64,000 nt of DNA from the NCBI RefSeq assembly GCF_035943795.1, contig NZ_DASZBY010000050.1, positions 72,303-136,302 on the forward strand, read 5' to 3'. Positions 8,094 to 15,900 of this stretch are shown piece by piece. Under the pieces are notes generated by a model. The model ran no database searches. It was not told the origin of the DNA and worked only from the letters and a program-made list of their open reading frames with translations. A program made the position numbers and the translations under genes. This DNA is from Aliidongia sp035943795 (lineage in GTDB: Bacteria; Pseudomonadota; Alphaproteobacteria; ATCC43930; CGMCC-115725). Each line of letters begins with the position of its first letter. Position 1 is the stretch's first letter.

Positions 8094-8948
8094 TTAGATC
8101 TTCAAAGGCACCGGGACACCGAGCGCGTCCCGAAGATAGCGGAGCGCCGCCAGCAGGGGTTCCCGCGGAACGCGGGCGCGCAACTCCGCGACGGTTGTCC
8201 ATTCGTCGGACGACAGCAGCGACGCCAGCATCGCAGCATCGATCATCGCTGGAACATGGCTCGCTGCGATCGGAGGATAGCCGGTGATGCAGCAGCAGAC
8301 GAACAGCAAGGGCGTCGACAGCAGGGACAAGCCACCGCTTCGGTCGGCGAGAAGTTCATCGACCATCGGGCTGCGGTCGGTCGGGAACAGCCGGTCGAGC
8401 AAAACGACCCGGGCGCCGCTGGCAGCCTTCAGCTCGAGGCCGCCCCCCAGCGTACGCTCCTGCACGAAGCCATCCGCCCTGCAAAGCGCCTGCAGTGCCG
8501 GAAGGGCCTGTGTCTCGGCGATGATCGTGACCGCCGTGATATGGCGCGCCTCCGCCTTCGGATAGGCGATCTGGGCCGTCGCGGCATCGCCGCCGAGCAG
8601 GCTCGACACGCCAGCGTCCTCCATCAGCCCGTTCAGCCGTTCGATGATCGCCAGATAGCGGGTCGTGCGCAGCGGTTCGACCATCTGGGTGAAGCCCAGC
8701 ACCGCGCGCAAGGACGGCGGCGCCTTTTCGCCCCGCAATTCGATGGCATAGGCGAGGGCCGGAAGGTTCGATTTGAATGGATTGGGGTTGGCCCTGAGTG
8801 CGGCAAGGCCGCCGCCGAGTTCGAGCCAGCTCTCGAGATCCTGCGCTCCCGTCGGATTTCCCGGCAGGCACGCCCGGACGAAGACGGTATGCAACTCGCC
8901 CGGCCGACGTGGCGGCAGCCAGCGGCGAATCTCCGCTCGGACCGTCAC
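8094..8948 (-). CDS. NTP_transf_5-like protein with degenerate active site (putative pseudo-nucleotidyltransferase)
   Basis: 284 residues, not obviously a known enzyme. Residues about 103-170 line up by eye with the nucleotidyltransferase at 12144-13253: RLNGLMEDAGVSSLL against RLRRVLSSFSDAGIETILL. The substrate-binding LLKG becomes LLGG (117-120) and the metal-binding GDLD becomes TAVT (138-141). The C-terminal helices also match in spacing (LL..C...G, then a D-A-x-M segment, then W). This suggests a catalytically dead paralogue with a partner or regulatory role. It overlaps the upstream GT2 gene by 4 nt (ATGA), so the two are coupled. The fold assignment is by eye and moderate. Confidence 0.5.
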   Translation of the reverse strand: MTVRAEIRRWLPPRRPGELHTVFVRACLPGNPTGAQDLESWLELGGGLAALRANPNPFKSNLPALAYAIELRGEKAPPSLRAVLGFTQMVEPLRTTRYLAIIERLNGLMEDAGVSSLLGGDAATAQIAYPKAEARHITAVTIIAETQALPALQALCRADGFVQERTLGGGLELKAASGARVVLLDRLFPTDRSPMVDELLADRSGGLSLLSTPLLFVCCCITGYPPIAASHVPAMIDAAMLASLLSSDEWTTVAELRARVPREPLLAALRYLRDALGVPVPLKI

Positions 8949-9649
8949 TTGACGCCTGCCGACGGCGGTTTGGCGGCGCGCAGCTTGTCCCGGATGAGGT
9001 CGAGAAATTCGTCTCGCGCATCCTGTGAGGCCACCCGCGACAGGTTGGAATTATGGCGACGGCGCCGGACCATGGCGTCCGCCAGGACGTGCACACCGAT
9101 GCCCTCGGCCTCCGCCCGCATGATCCAGCGGATCAGATCGGTATGCCGGCGGGTCGAATCGAACGGTCCAACCCGGTCGAACGTAGCCTTGGATGCCACC
9201 AGGGCGGAGGCGCAATAGCCGGGCAGCACCTTGGAAAAACGCGTTTCGGCGACCTGGGCCCGCTCCTCTTCGACCTCCTCCATCCAGAAGTTCTCGACGC
9301 CGCACACGCAGATGCCCGTGTTCGCGAGAGCCTCCAAGGCCTCAGCCTGCATTTGGAGCTTGCCGGGCACCCAGATGTCGTCGCAGTCGAGCAAGGCGAC
9401 GAGATCACCCTGCGCCTCCGCGATCCCGGCATTCCGCGCGGATGCGGGCCCAAGCGCCGGCGTACGCAAAACCCGGACAGGCGTGCCGAACGCCTCCGCG
9501 ACCTCTGCGCTGCGATCGGTTCCCCCATCGTCGACCACGATGATTTCGGAGGGGGGCCTGGTCTGACCGAGCGCACTTTCGATGGCTTGGGCCAGAAACC
9601 GCTCGCCGTTCCGCACAGGAATGACGCAGGTGATCGAAGCATTCGACAT
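8945..9649 (-). CDS. GT2-family glycosyltransferase
   Basis: 234 residues forming a single GT-A domain. It begins ITCVIPVRNGERFLAQAIES, followed by EIIVVDDGGTDRS and the nucleotide/metal-binding LLDCDDIW (near 95), all classic GT2 motifs. The protein is short and has no membrane anchor, so it is probably a soluble inverting transferase at the membrane face. It sits between the RRE gene (9 nt upstream) and the pseudo-nucleotidyltransferase (4-nt overlap). This places a sugar-transfer step directly inside the peptide-modification-like cluster. The acceptor could be a lipid-linked sugar or a protein. Confidence 0.9.
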   Translation of the reverse strand: MSNASITCVIPVRNGERFLAQAIESALGQTRPPSEIIVVDDGGTDRSAEVAEAFGTPVRVLRTPALGPASARNAGIAEAQGDLVALLDCDDIWVPGKLQMQAEALEALANTGICVCGVENFWMEEVEEERAQVAETRFSKVLPGYCASALVASKATFDRVGPFDSTRRHTDLIRWIMRAEAEGIGVHVLADAMVRRRRHNSNLSRVASQDARDEFLDLIRDKLRAAKPPSAGVK

Positions 9650-9658
9650 CGGGCAGGC

Positions 9659-10096
9659 TTAAATTTTCTTGGTCGGCAAACGGTCCGTCACCCGGGTCGG
9701 CAATTCCGGCATCGGCGGATCCAGCGCCAGCATCATCGCCATGTCGTCGAACTTGTCGATGCCTGGTTCCGCGTAAGGACCCCATCGCTCGGCAGAGGCT
9801 TGCAGCGCAGGCAAATCCGTTTCGGCCGGCATGGGTACGACGAGCTTTTCCGCGACCAATTGGCCCAGAAACGCGGATATCTGCGCAGGGGCCGTCGCCG
9901 GAACCTCGTCGAACGCGGCCTCGACGGCAGCGACCAGTCGCGGGAGATCGCCACCCTGGGCCAACACCTGCCAAATCACGACGGCACAGCCGGAAAAAGA
10001 GAAGTAGTCACCAGTGACCAGATTTATGGCGATTGCCTCCCTGTCCATGTTCTTGGAGGCAATGTTTTGTTCGTCCACCACATAGATATTCGACAT
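9659..10096 (-). CDS. PqqD-family / RiPP-recognition-element (RRE) protein with C-terminal tail
   Basis: 145 residues. Residues about 20-87 follow the PqqD pattern: AIAINLVTGDYFSFSG, IWQVLAQGGD, then a helix and AFLGQLVAEKLV. PqqD-type domains bind the leader of a peptide substrate and present it to modifying enzymes. PqqD itself is about 90 residues; here about 55 more follow, including WGPYAEPGIDKFDDM and LALDPP (105-128). Tails with a proline-aromatic-DM-LLxLDP flavour recur, from memory, in PqqD-like proteins beside HprK-like kinases, and may be substrate or docking segments. The gene heads the leftward RRE-GT2-pseudoNTase unit. No separate precursor peptide is visible nearby. Confidence 0.75.
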   Translation of the reverse strand: MSNIYVVDEQNIASKNMDREAIAINLVTGDYFSFSGCAVVIWQVLAQGGDLPRLVAAVEAAFDEVPATAPAQISAFLGQLVAEKLVVPMPAETDLPALQASAERWGPYAEPGIDKFDDMAMMLALDPPMPELPTRVTDRLPTKKI

Positions 10097-10138
10097 TTAC
10101 AATCGTGCCCAAAAAGAGAGAAACGTAAGCAATCGCAA

Positions 10139-10993
10139 TCAGAAAGGATCCGATAGACCCTCGCGGATTTCATCCTGAAGGCCAAAATGCGCGAGCCGTT
10201 CAGTTACTTCAGCGTAGTTCTGGATACTTTCCTCGAGAGAGAGTGTTGAGAGGCGTCCCGCAGCCGGCGGAACCGCTATCGGATCGACGTCGAGGAATTT
10301 GAAAACGTTCGCACTCGCGGTGGGCCAGTCTCCCACCATCTCGCCATATTCGAGACGATGGACAGAATGCCCGGCGATCATTTCCCCAATCTTCGCATGC
10401 CAGCGTCGCATTCCGACAAAATATCGAACGACAGCCTGTGGATCGAGTGTGAGCGGACGGTCGACGTACCCTGCCTGCCTGCGTTCGTTTTGGTACACGC
10501 CGGTCTGCTGCGATTTGACCAGGGAGAGGTAGGATCGTAGCAGGGAATGCCTGACCAGGTGGATGATCGAGAGATCGGTATCGCGTTGCAAGAACGCGGC
10601 AAGTGTCTTGTTTTCCGGCACCAGAAGCTGGCCGTACAGGATTTTGAAGCCGACCGCCCTGATTAGGGGGGAGCGGCCGTTCCAGATGTGCGATGCCAGG
10701 AATTTGGGCCCGTCTTCACGGCAAAGTCGTTCGAGATGACGTTGACTGACGAACGCCGGCGCTTGCTCCTTGCCCCAGCCAATGAATGCGCCATTGAAGA
10801 GTTCGCCGTACGAGGCTATGGCCGGGTGCTGGGACAAGGTCCACACCAGCATGGTCGATCCGGAGCGGGGCGGTGCGACCACGATAAAACGCCGGTAGTC
10901 GAAGGTTTCAACGAATTTGCCGGTGAAAGGCAGGGCTTTTCTCACCGCATCGGCCACAAAAATCGCGCGATTGACTACCTTTATACCGCGCAT
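10139..10993 (-). CDS. Sulfotransferase
   Basis: 284 residues from the ATG at 10993, preferred because AAGGG stands 8 nt upstream; an in-frame ATG at 11056 lacks a site. The PAPS-binding 5'-phosphosulfate loop VVAPPRSGSTMLVWTL is near residue 35, and the 3'-phosphate-binding segment LVRHSLLRSYLSLVK follows near 135. The enzyme would move sulfate from PAPS to a hydroxyl of a carbohydrate, lipid or peptide. Base composition is less GC-rich than neighbours and codon choice is looser, hinting at transfer. It lies 42 nt before the RRE gene in the same direction and diverges from the HprK-like kinase gene. Confidence 0.88.
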   Translation of the reverse strand: MRGIKVVNRAIFVADAVRKALPFTGKFVETFDYRRFIVVAPPRSGSTMLVWTLSQHPAIASYGELFNGAFIGWGKEQAPAFVSQRHLERLCREDGPKFLASHIWNGRSPLIRAVGFKILYGQLLVPENKTLAAFLQRDTDLSIIHLVRHSLLRSYLSLVKSQQTGVYQNERRQAGYVDRPLTLDPQAVVRYFVGMRRWHAKIGEMIAGHSVHRLEYGEMVGDWPTASANVFKFLDVDPIAVPPAAGRLSTLSLEESIQNYAEVTERLAHFGLQDEIREGLSDPF

Positions 10994-11078
10994 GTCATAG
11001 ACCCTTGATCCAAGCTCTTTGAGCTTGGTACTGACATTCGTGAAACAGCGCAACATTAAGGTATTGGTGAACGTCGCA
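10994..11078. promoter_or_regulatory. Divergent promoter region of sulfotransferase and HprK-like genes
   Basis: 85 nt separate the chosen starts of the leftward sulfotransferase (10993) and the rightward kinase (11079). If the sulfotransferase starts at 11056 instead, only 22 nt remain and the promoters would overlap coding sequence. The arrangement suggests the two arms of the cluster are regulated from one point. Confidence 0.4.
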
Positions 11079-12134
11079 ATGATTTCCCAGGTACGCGGCG
11101 ACACACAAATCCGCACGGTGGTCGATCTAATCGAAGATGAATTTACTCGGCAGCGCGGCCTCGACGCGCGTCCGGATTTGCGCGTTACCATTGATCTGGC
11201 GAGCCAGCCGGTTCAACTCGAGGTATATGGGCCGGTTCTTGCCGAACATCTGGGTGGGGTGTTCAATCATCTTGTCATAGACGCCGCAACGCCGCGACGC
11301 GCATTGTTCATCGAGTTGGCGACGCTTCACGAAGCCACCATCGAATTCCGGGAGAAATTGTCCGTGCCGCCCCCGGGCATAGTGGTCGCCGAACCACTGG
11401 GTCCTCTCATGGTGGAACTACATGCCGGATTGTCGGTGGCCACCGATCGCGCCGCGGCACGGGTCACCGCGCTCGCAGGCGCGATAGGCGATCTGCCGTC
11501 ATCGCACCTCAGCCACCCTTTCGCCCATGTCTTCGGCTGGCTGGGTGCGCAGCGTCAGGCCTACATCACGCACGGCGCCGCCATCGGCCGTGACGGCCGC
11601 GGCCTGCTGTTCGCGGGCAGCGGCGGCCAGGGCAAGAGTACGACGGCACTCGCCTGCGCCGCCGCCGGCTGGGAATTCGCCGGCGACGATTTCATGATGC
11701 TGGACCGCACGGCGGCCGGCACCTACGCCGCCCATTCGCTCTATGCGACCGGCCGCCTGCATCCCGCCCAGGCGGCTCGCTTCCCCTCGCTCGTGGCGAA
11801 TTGGGACAGCCTGCTCTCGCCCGAGGACAACAAGCTGACCTTGTTCCCTCGTGCCGGCGCCGTCTCGCTGGTGCGCCGCATGACGATCGAAGGGATCGTG
11901 CTGCCCATCGTCGGGCCGGACCAGGGCGAGATCACGCCGCTGCCCCGCGCCGCAGCGTTGCGGGCGCTGATGGCCGATTCGGTCCGGATCTATCCGTGGC
12001 TGACCCGCGAGCGCATGCAATTCTATGCGGAGGCCGTCGAAACGCTGCCTTGCTACAAGCTGACCGTCGGGCCGGACATCGCCGCGATTCCTGCCGCGGT
12101 CGGGCGCGCCCTCGATCGGGCGCTTCAGCGGTAG
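11079..12134 (+). CDS. HprK-related serine kinase-like P-loop protein
   Basis: 351 residues from the ATG at 11079 (the frame opens at 11019, but that part overlaps the sulfotransferase 5' region). The C-terminal half shows GLLFAGSGGQGKSTTALA (P-loop about 179-189) followed by AGDDFMML (201-208), the GDD that HPr kinases use after their P-loop. The N-terminal half has no recognised domain. Relatives in paeninodin-type lasso peptide clusters phosphorylate the precursor, and others occur with PqqD-like proteins in systems of unknown function. Here the partners are an RRE protein, two NTP_transf_5-like proteins, a sulfotransferase and glycosyltransferases, so the target could be a peptide or a glycan. 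The next gene follows after 9 nt. Confidence 0.75.
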   Translation: MISQVRGDTQIRTVVDLIEDEFTRQRGLDARPDLRVTIDLASQPVQLEVYGPVLAEHLGGVFNHLVIDAATPRRALFIELATLHEATIEFREKLSVPPPGIVVAEPLGPLMVELHAGLSVATDRAAARVTALAGAIGDLPSSHLSHPFAHVFGWLGAQRQAYITHGAAIGRDGRGLLFAGSGGQGKSTTALACAAAGWEFAGDDFMMLDRTAAGTYAAHSLYATGRLHPAQAARFPSLVANWDSLLSPEDNKLTLFPRAGAVSLVRRMTIEGIVLPIVGPDQGEITPLPRAAALRALMADSVRIYPWLTRERMQFYAEAVETLPCYKLTVGPDIAAIPAAVGRALDRALQR

Positions 12135-12143
12135 TATGGCTTC

Positions 12144-13253
12144 ATGACAAAACGGGAAACCTTGCTGCCGAGCCCCGAGGAAGAGTTGCTGCTGCAAGCC
12201 GCGCTTGGCGACCGGCCGACGGCTCTCCCGGCCTGGGAAGCCTGGTGCAGCGCCTTCGACTACGACGACCTGAACAGCGGCACGCGTCGCCTGTTTCCGC
12301 TGTTGCATGCCAACCTCTCGGCATTCGGCATCGTCGATCGACGGCTCGCTCCGAAGGACGACAGCCAACGGCTCGGCTGGTACCGCAGCCAGCAATTGAT
12401 GCAGCGGCTCCGCCGCGTGCTCTCATCCTTTTCGGACGCGGGCATCGAGACGATTCTGCTCAAGGGCCTGCCGCTGGCCTTCGCCTATTACGACCATCCG
12501 GATCACCGGCCGATCGGCGATCTCGACGTGATGGTCCGCCATCGGGACTGGCGGCGCGCCGTGGATATTCTGATCGCCACGGGCTGGCACACCGACGATC
12601 CGGAAATAGACCCGTTGCAACGCAGTGCGCATGCCATCGTATTCATCGATCGCCAGGGTTTCGAATTCGACCTGCATTCCTCGCCCTTTCAGGAATGCGT
12701 CGAACTGCCGAAACTGGAAGGCTTCTGGAACGCGGCAATCCCACTGGTACGGCCGGGCATCGTCTCCCTATCGCTGTGCGCGTCGGACCAGCTTCTGCAT
12801 TGCCTGACCCACGGCCTGCGCCGGAACGAGGTATCGAGCGTCCGATGGGTGGCCGACGCCGTCATGATCCTGCGGCGCGAGCCGGAATTGGATTGGCAGC
12901 GATTGCTCGAGCAGAGCGCCATCTTGCGCCTGCGCCGGCCGGTCTCGACCGGCCTTGCCTATGTGGCGGCGCTCTTCCCCAACCTGGTGCCCGCGAAGAT
13001 CCTCGGCGCGTTTGCCGGCCATACCGTCGGCTGGCTGGAGCATGTCGAGTGGCATGCCCGTAAGCACGAGCGGCTCACCGGCCCGGGATCGCGTCTGGGA
13101 GCGTTCTTTCGCCTGCACGGCCAGCGGCCGCTGCGCGATCAACTCGCGGCCTTGCCATCCTATCTCGCCGATACGTTCGGTACGCGATCGCGCGTCGAAA
13201 CGGCGATTGCCTTAGGACGCAAAAGCTTGAAGGCGTTGAGAAAACGCTCCTAG
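12144..13253 (+). CDS. NTP_transf_5-family nucleotidyltransferase
   Basis: 369 residues. The family core is intact: TILLKGLPLAFAYY with Lys107, then RPIGDLDVMVRHRD with GDLD at 125-128, the two metal-binding aspartates of the nucleotidyltransferase fold, and FEFDLHSS further on with a third acidic position. The C-terminal half is helical. Family members accompany HprK-like kinases in some lasso peptide and polysaccharide-type clusters; their reaction there is little known. It is translated 9 nt after the kinase, so the pair should act together. A second, degenerate copy of the fold is encoded at 8094-8948. Confidence 0.85.
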   Translation: MTKRETLLPSPEEELLLQAALGDRPTALPAWEAWCSAFDYDDLNSGTRRLFPLLHANLSAFGIVDRRLAPKDDSQRLGWYRSQQLMQRLRRVLSSFSDAGIETILLKGLPLAFAYYDHPDHRPIGDLDVMVRHRDWRRAVDILIATGWHTDDPEIDPLQRSAHAIVFIDRQGFEFDLHSSPFQECVELPKLEGFWNAAIPLVRPGIVSLSLCASDQLLHCLTHGLRRNEVSSVRWVADAVMILRREPELDWQRLLEQSAILRLRRPVSTGLAYVAALFPNLVPAKILGAFAGHTVGWLEHVEWHARKHERLTGPGSRLGAFFRLHGQRPLRDQLAALPSYLADTFGTRSRVETAIALGRKSLKALRKRS

Positions 13254-13559
13254 CCTGCGGCCTCGGGCCGGACGCCAGGAGCAAGCTTGCGAACTGACGA
13301 CCGCGCCGCCGGAAGAGCTTCTCTTTCGCGACAGGCAATTGCCCGCAACATTGAATGCGCAGTCGGCGTTCGTCGGAGATTTTTCTTTCTGCAAATTAAA
13401 TTAGCAATTTTTCTCATTAAATAATTTTATTTGTAAAATAAATAAAAATCGATACTTTGGCCGAATAAATCTCAGTATCGCTGCATTTACTATGATCATC
13501 CTTCGAGCGGCGAAATTGATGCCTCTGCGATTCCAATATACTGACGTGGAGATTGCGAG
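13254..13559. other. 306-nt gap with a strongly AT-rich core
   Basis: Roughly 13380-13500 is dominated by A and T, including a stretch near 13405-13450 that is almost entirely A/T, in a window otherwise far more GC-rich. I see no credible gene. It contains a 7-bp inverted repeat (13450-13480) and supplies the promoter and ribosome site (GGAG at about 13547) of the rightward YbaK-like gene. Confidence 0.6.
13450..13480. promoter_or_regulatory. Inverted repeat, possible operator
   Basis: CGATACT (13450-13456) and AGTATCG (13474-13480) are perfect reverse complements separated by 17 nt. They sit in the AT-rich stretch about 80 nt upstream of the YbaK-like gene start, a position suited to a dimeric regulator. 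There is no T tract, so a terminator is less likely. Confidence 0.35.
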
Positions 13560-14246
13560 ATGCTTCAGATCTCTCGGGAGGAAAATCAAGAATGCGCAGA
13601 AAAACTGTATTTCCCTGAATGGTTTGACTCGAATATCAAAATTTCCGCCGAGGAAATGCACAAGCTTCCTGCGCGGCGCCCGATCGATCCAGAAAACATC
13701 ACGCTCGCTCTCGACAGCGTCAATCTGCTGTGCGAGGCGTGTCAGTCCTTTGGCGTTTCACCAATCTTCCGCAGCCACGCAGCCTCGCTGACCGCGGCGG
13801 AAAAACAGCGCATCGTAGCGCCAGCCATGGTGCAGAAGACCGTCACACTGCGTATTGGCGGCATGACGGTGCTCTGTACCGCCATTGGCGATCCAATTCT
13901 CCGCCGGGCGGATGCCCGAGAAATCGGAGGACACTTGGGCCTCAGCCGATCGGCGATGAAGAGCCTGCATATAAACCCCGTGGACTTCGATCCGTTGAGC
14001 CAGTTGGGGCTGCCCCAGGGCATGGTATCGCCATTCTTGCCGCCCGGGCGCCGGACTCTTTTGAAGGCAGTCGTTCTGATCGATTCCATCGAAGATGGAC
14101 CAGAGACCGATGGTCTCGTGGCAGTGTCCTTGTCGCTGAACTGGAGCCTTCTGATCGATGCGAAGCGCTTCGGTCTCATTTTGCGGCAATATGCCAAGCA
14201 CGCCTACCCTTGGATGCCGCTGATCGATTTGCGCTGCCGACACTGA
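13560..14246 (+). CDS. YbaK/aminoacyl-tRNA deacylase-like protein
   Basis: 228 residues. From about residue 55 the sequence follows the YbaK/ProX editing-domain pattern: LLCEACQSFGVSPIF, RSHAASLTAAEK, then VQKTVTL with a lysine at 93 where YbaK has its key lysine, TAIGDPILRRADAREIG, and LGLPQGMVSPFLPP (149-162), the glycine-proline loop of the family. The first 50 residues are not part of that domain. Editing proteins hydrolyse mischarged aminoacyl-tRNAs in trans, but the match is remote and the substrate unknown. The gene has looser codon use than its neighbours and follows an AT-rich island, which suggests it arrived by transfer. Confidence 0.45.
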   Translation: MLQISREENQECAEKLYFPEWFDSNIKISAEEMHKLPARRPIDPENITLALDSVNLLCEACQSFGVSPIFRSHAASLTAAEKQRIVAPAMVQKTVTLRIGGMTVLCTAIGDPILRRADAREIGGHLGLSRSAMKSLHINPVDFDPLSQLGLPQGMVSPFLPPGRRTLLKAVVLIDSIEDGPETDGLVAVSLSLNWSLLIDAKRFGLILRQYAKHAYPWMPLIDLRCRH

Positions 14247-14263
14247 AGCTTGCCTCGTGTTCG

Positions 14264-14740
14264 TCAGTCCGCTGACTTCTTGTCTCGCATGATGCGCGAT
14301 TTCTCGCGATTCCAGTCGCGGGTCTTTTCCGCCTCGCGCTTGTCGTGCTTCGCCTTGCCGCGGGCCAGACCCAGTTCGACCTTGGCGCGCCCGGTCTTGT
14401 TGAAATAGATCGACAGCGGCACGAGCGTGACGCCGTCGCGCTTGATCGTGCCCAGCAGCTTGTTCACTTCCTTGCGATGAAGCAGCAGCTTGCGAGCCCG
14501 GCGCGGCTCGTGGTTGAAGCGCGACGCGCCCTCATATTCGGGAATGTGCGAGTTCACCAGGAAGATCTCGCCGTTCTCTTCGCGCGCGAAGGATTCGACG
14601 ATGCTGGCATGGCCTTTGCGCAGGGATTTGACCTCGGTACCGACCAGCACGATGCCGCACTCGAGCGTATCGTCGATGAAATAGTCGTGCCGCGCCTTGC
14701 GATTCTGGGCGACGAACTTGTCTGTCGGACGCAACGCCAC
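14264..14740 (-). CDS. smpB: SsrA-binding protein SmpB
   Basis: 158 residues with the whole family pattern: RKARHDYFIDDTLECGIVL, GTEVKSLRKG, SHIPEYEGASRFNH, RARKLLLHRKE, LVPLSIYF, KVELGLARGKAKHDKRE, and a basic C-terminal tail with RDWNREKSR. SmpB binds tmRNA and brings it to stalled ribosomes for trans-translation. The gene is 35 nt downstream of dapA in the same direction, an order common in alphaproteobacteria. The tmRNA gene itself is not in this window. Confidence 0.98.
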   Translation of the reverse strand: MALRPTDKFVAQNRKARHDYFIDDTLECGIVLVGTEVKSLRKGHASIVESFAREENGEIFLVNSHIPEYEGASRFNHEPRRARKLLLHRKEVNKLLGTIKRDGVTLVPLSIYFNKTGRAKVELGLARGKAKHDKREAEKTRDWNREKSRIMRDKKSAD

Positions 14741-14775
14741 GGGACCGTTCCTAACTCTGCTCTACGCTCTACGCT

Positions 14776-15657
14776 TCAATTCAGCAGTCCGGCCTGGCGC
14801 ATCGCCGTCTCGACACGCGTCTTGGCGGCCGCCGAGATTTCGACCAGAGGCAGACGCACGCTGGGCGCGCTACGGCCGAGCAGCGAGGCCGCATACTTGA
14901 CCGGGCCGGGACTGCTTTCGCAGAACATCGCGTCATGGACCGGCGCCAGCCGCTGGTTGATCCGCGCCGCCGTGGCGAAATCGCCGGCGTCCCACGCGCG
15001 ATGCATCAGGACCAGGTCGCCGGGCGCGATATTGGCGGTCACCGAAATGCAGCCGTGGCCGCCCTGGGCCCGATGGGGCAAGGCCGTGATGTCTTCGCCC
15101 GTCAGCTGCCAGAACGGCGTCCGCACGGCAAGCGTGGTACGGATCGGGCGGGCGAGATCGGCGGTGGCATCCTTGACGCCGGCGATGCGCGGCAGTTCGG
15201 CCAGGCGCGCCATGGTCTCGACCGACATGTCGGCCGCGGAACGTGCCGGCACGTTGTAGATGATCAGCGGCAAGTCGGTTGCATCGTGCAACGCCCGGTA
15301 ATGCTGGTAGAGGCCTTCCTGGGTCGGGCGATTGTAATAAGGCACGACGACGAGCGCCGCATCCGCGCCGGCCTTCTGGGCGTGAAGCGTCAGCTCGATC
15401 GCTTCGGCCGTCGAATTGGACCCGGTGCCCGCCATCACGACGGCCTTGCCCTTGGCGACCTCGATACAGAGTTCGACCACGCGGCGATGCTCGTCATGGC
15501 TCATGGTCGCCGATTCGCCCGTGGTGCCGCACGGCACCAGGCCTTGGGTTCCCTCGGCGACCTGCCAGGCGACCAGATCCTGGAAGGCGCGCTCGTCCAC
15601 TTTGCCGTCGGCCGAGAACGGAGTGATCAGCGCGACGTAGGATCCGGTGAATTGCAT
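14776..15657 (-). CDS. dapA: 4-hydroxy-tetrahydrodipicolinate synthase
   Basis: 293 residues. The enzyme condenses pyruvate with aspartate-4-semialdehyde in lysine and meso-diaminopimelate synthesis. The Schiff-base lysine is Lys162 in IAGVKDATAD, the catalytic tyrosine Tyr134 in IIYNVPAR, and the threonine pair lies in CGTTGES (43-49). YYNRPTQEG is also typical. The start is taken as the ATG at 15657, since GGAGG is 7 nt upstream; the ATG two codons earlier (15663) touches that site. It is followed by smpB and transcribed away from the lytic transglycosylase. Confidence 0.97.
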   Translation of the reverse strand: MQFTGSYVALITPFSADGKVDERAFQDLVAWQVAEGTQGLVPCGTTGESATMSHDEHRRVVELCIEVAKGKAVVMAGTGSNSTAEAIELTLHAQKAGADAALVVVPYYNRPTQEGLYQHYRALHDATDLPLIIYNVPARSAADMSVETMARLAELPRIAGVKDATADLARPIRTTLAVRTPFWQLTGEDITALPHRAQGGHGCISVTANIAPGDLVLMHRAWDAGDFATAARINQRLAPVHDAMFCESSPGPVKYAASLLGRSAPSVRLPLVEISAAAKTRVETAMRQAGLLN

Positions 15658-15900
15658 GGTCATTCCTCCAGGCCTGCCGACGGTGTCCCGTGATCTGGGA
15701 CCCGGCCTTCGGGCGGCCGCCTCTCTTCGGTCCGACCATAGCGAGCAGGGCTGGCGCCCGCAACAAACCCTGCAGATGCCGTGCCCTGCCCTGTCCGCGG
15801 CGCATCGCGCGGCCGAACGAAACCCGTGCCGCGCCCCCAAGGTCGCTTGGCGCCGCCCCCCGTTCACCGGTAGGATGCCGTCCTCTCAGGGGAGTGTTCC

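Noticed and set aside
8094..13253. A complete lasso peptide cluster
   Set aside because: No asparagine-synthetase-like cyclase, no transglutaminase-like B2 protein and no precursor peptide are visible, so the name would not be justified.
13401..13661. A leftward 86-codon frame in the AT-rich island
   Set aside because: Half of it is antisense to the YbaK-like gene, and the rest is low-complexity AT sequence.
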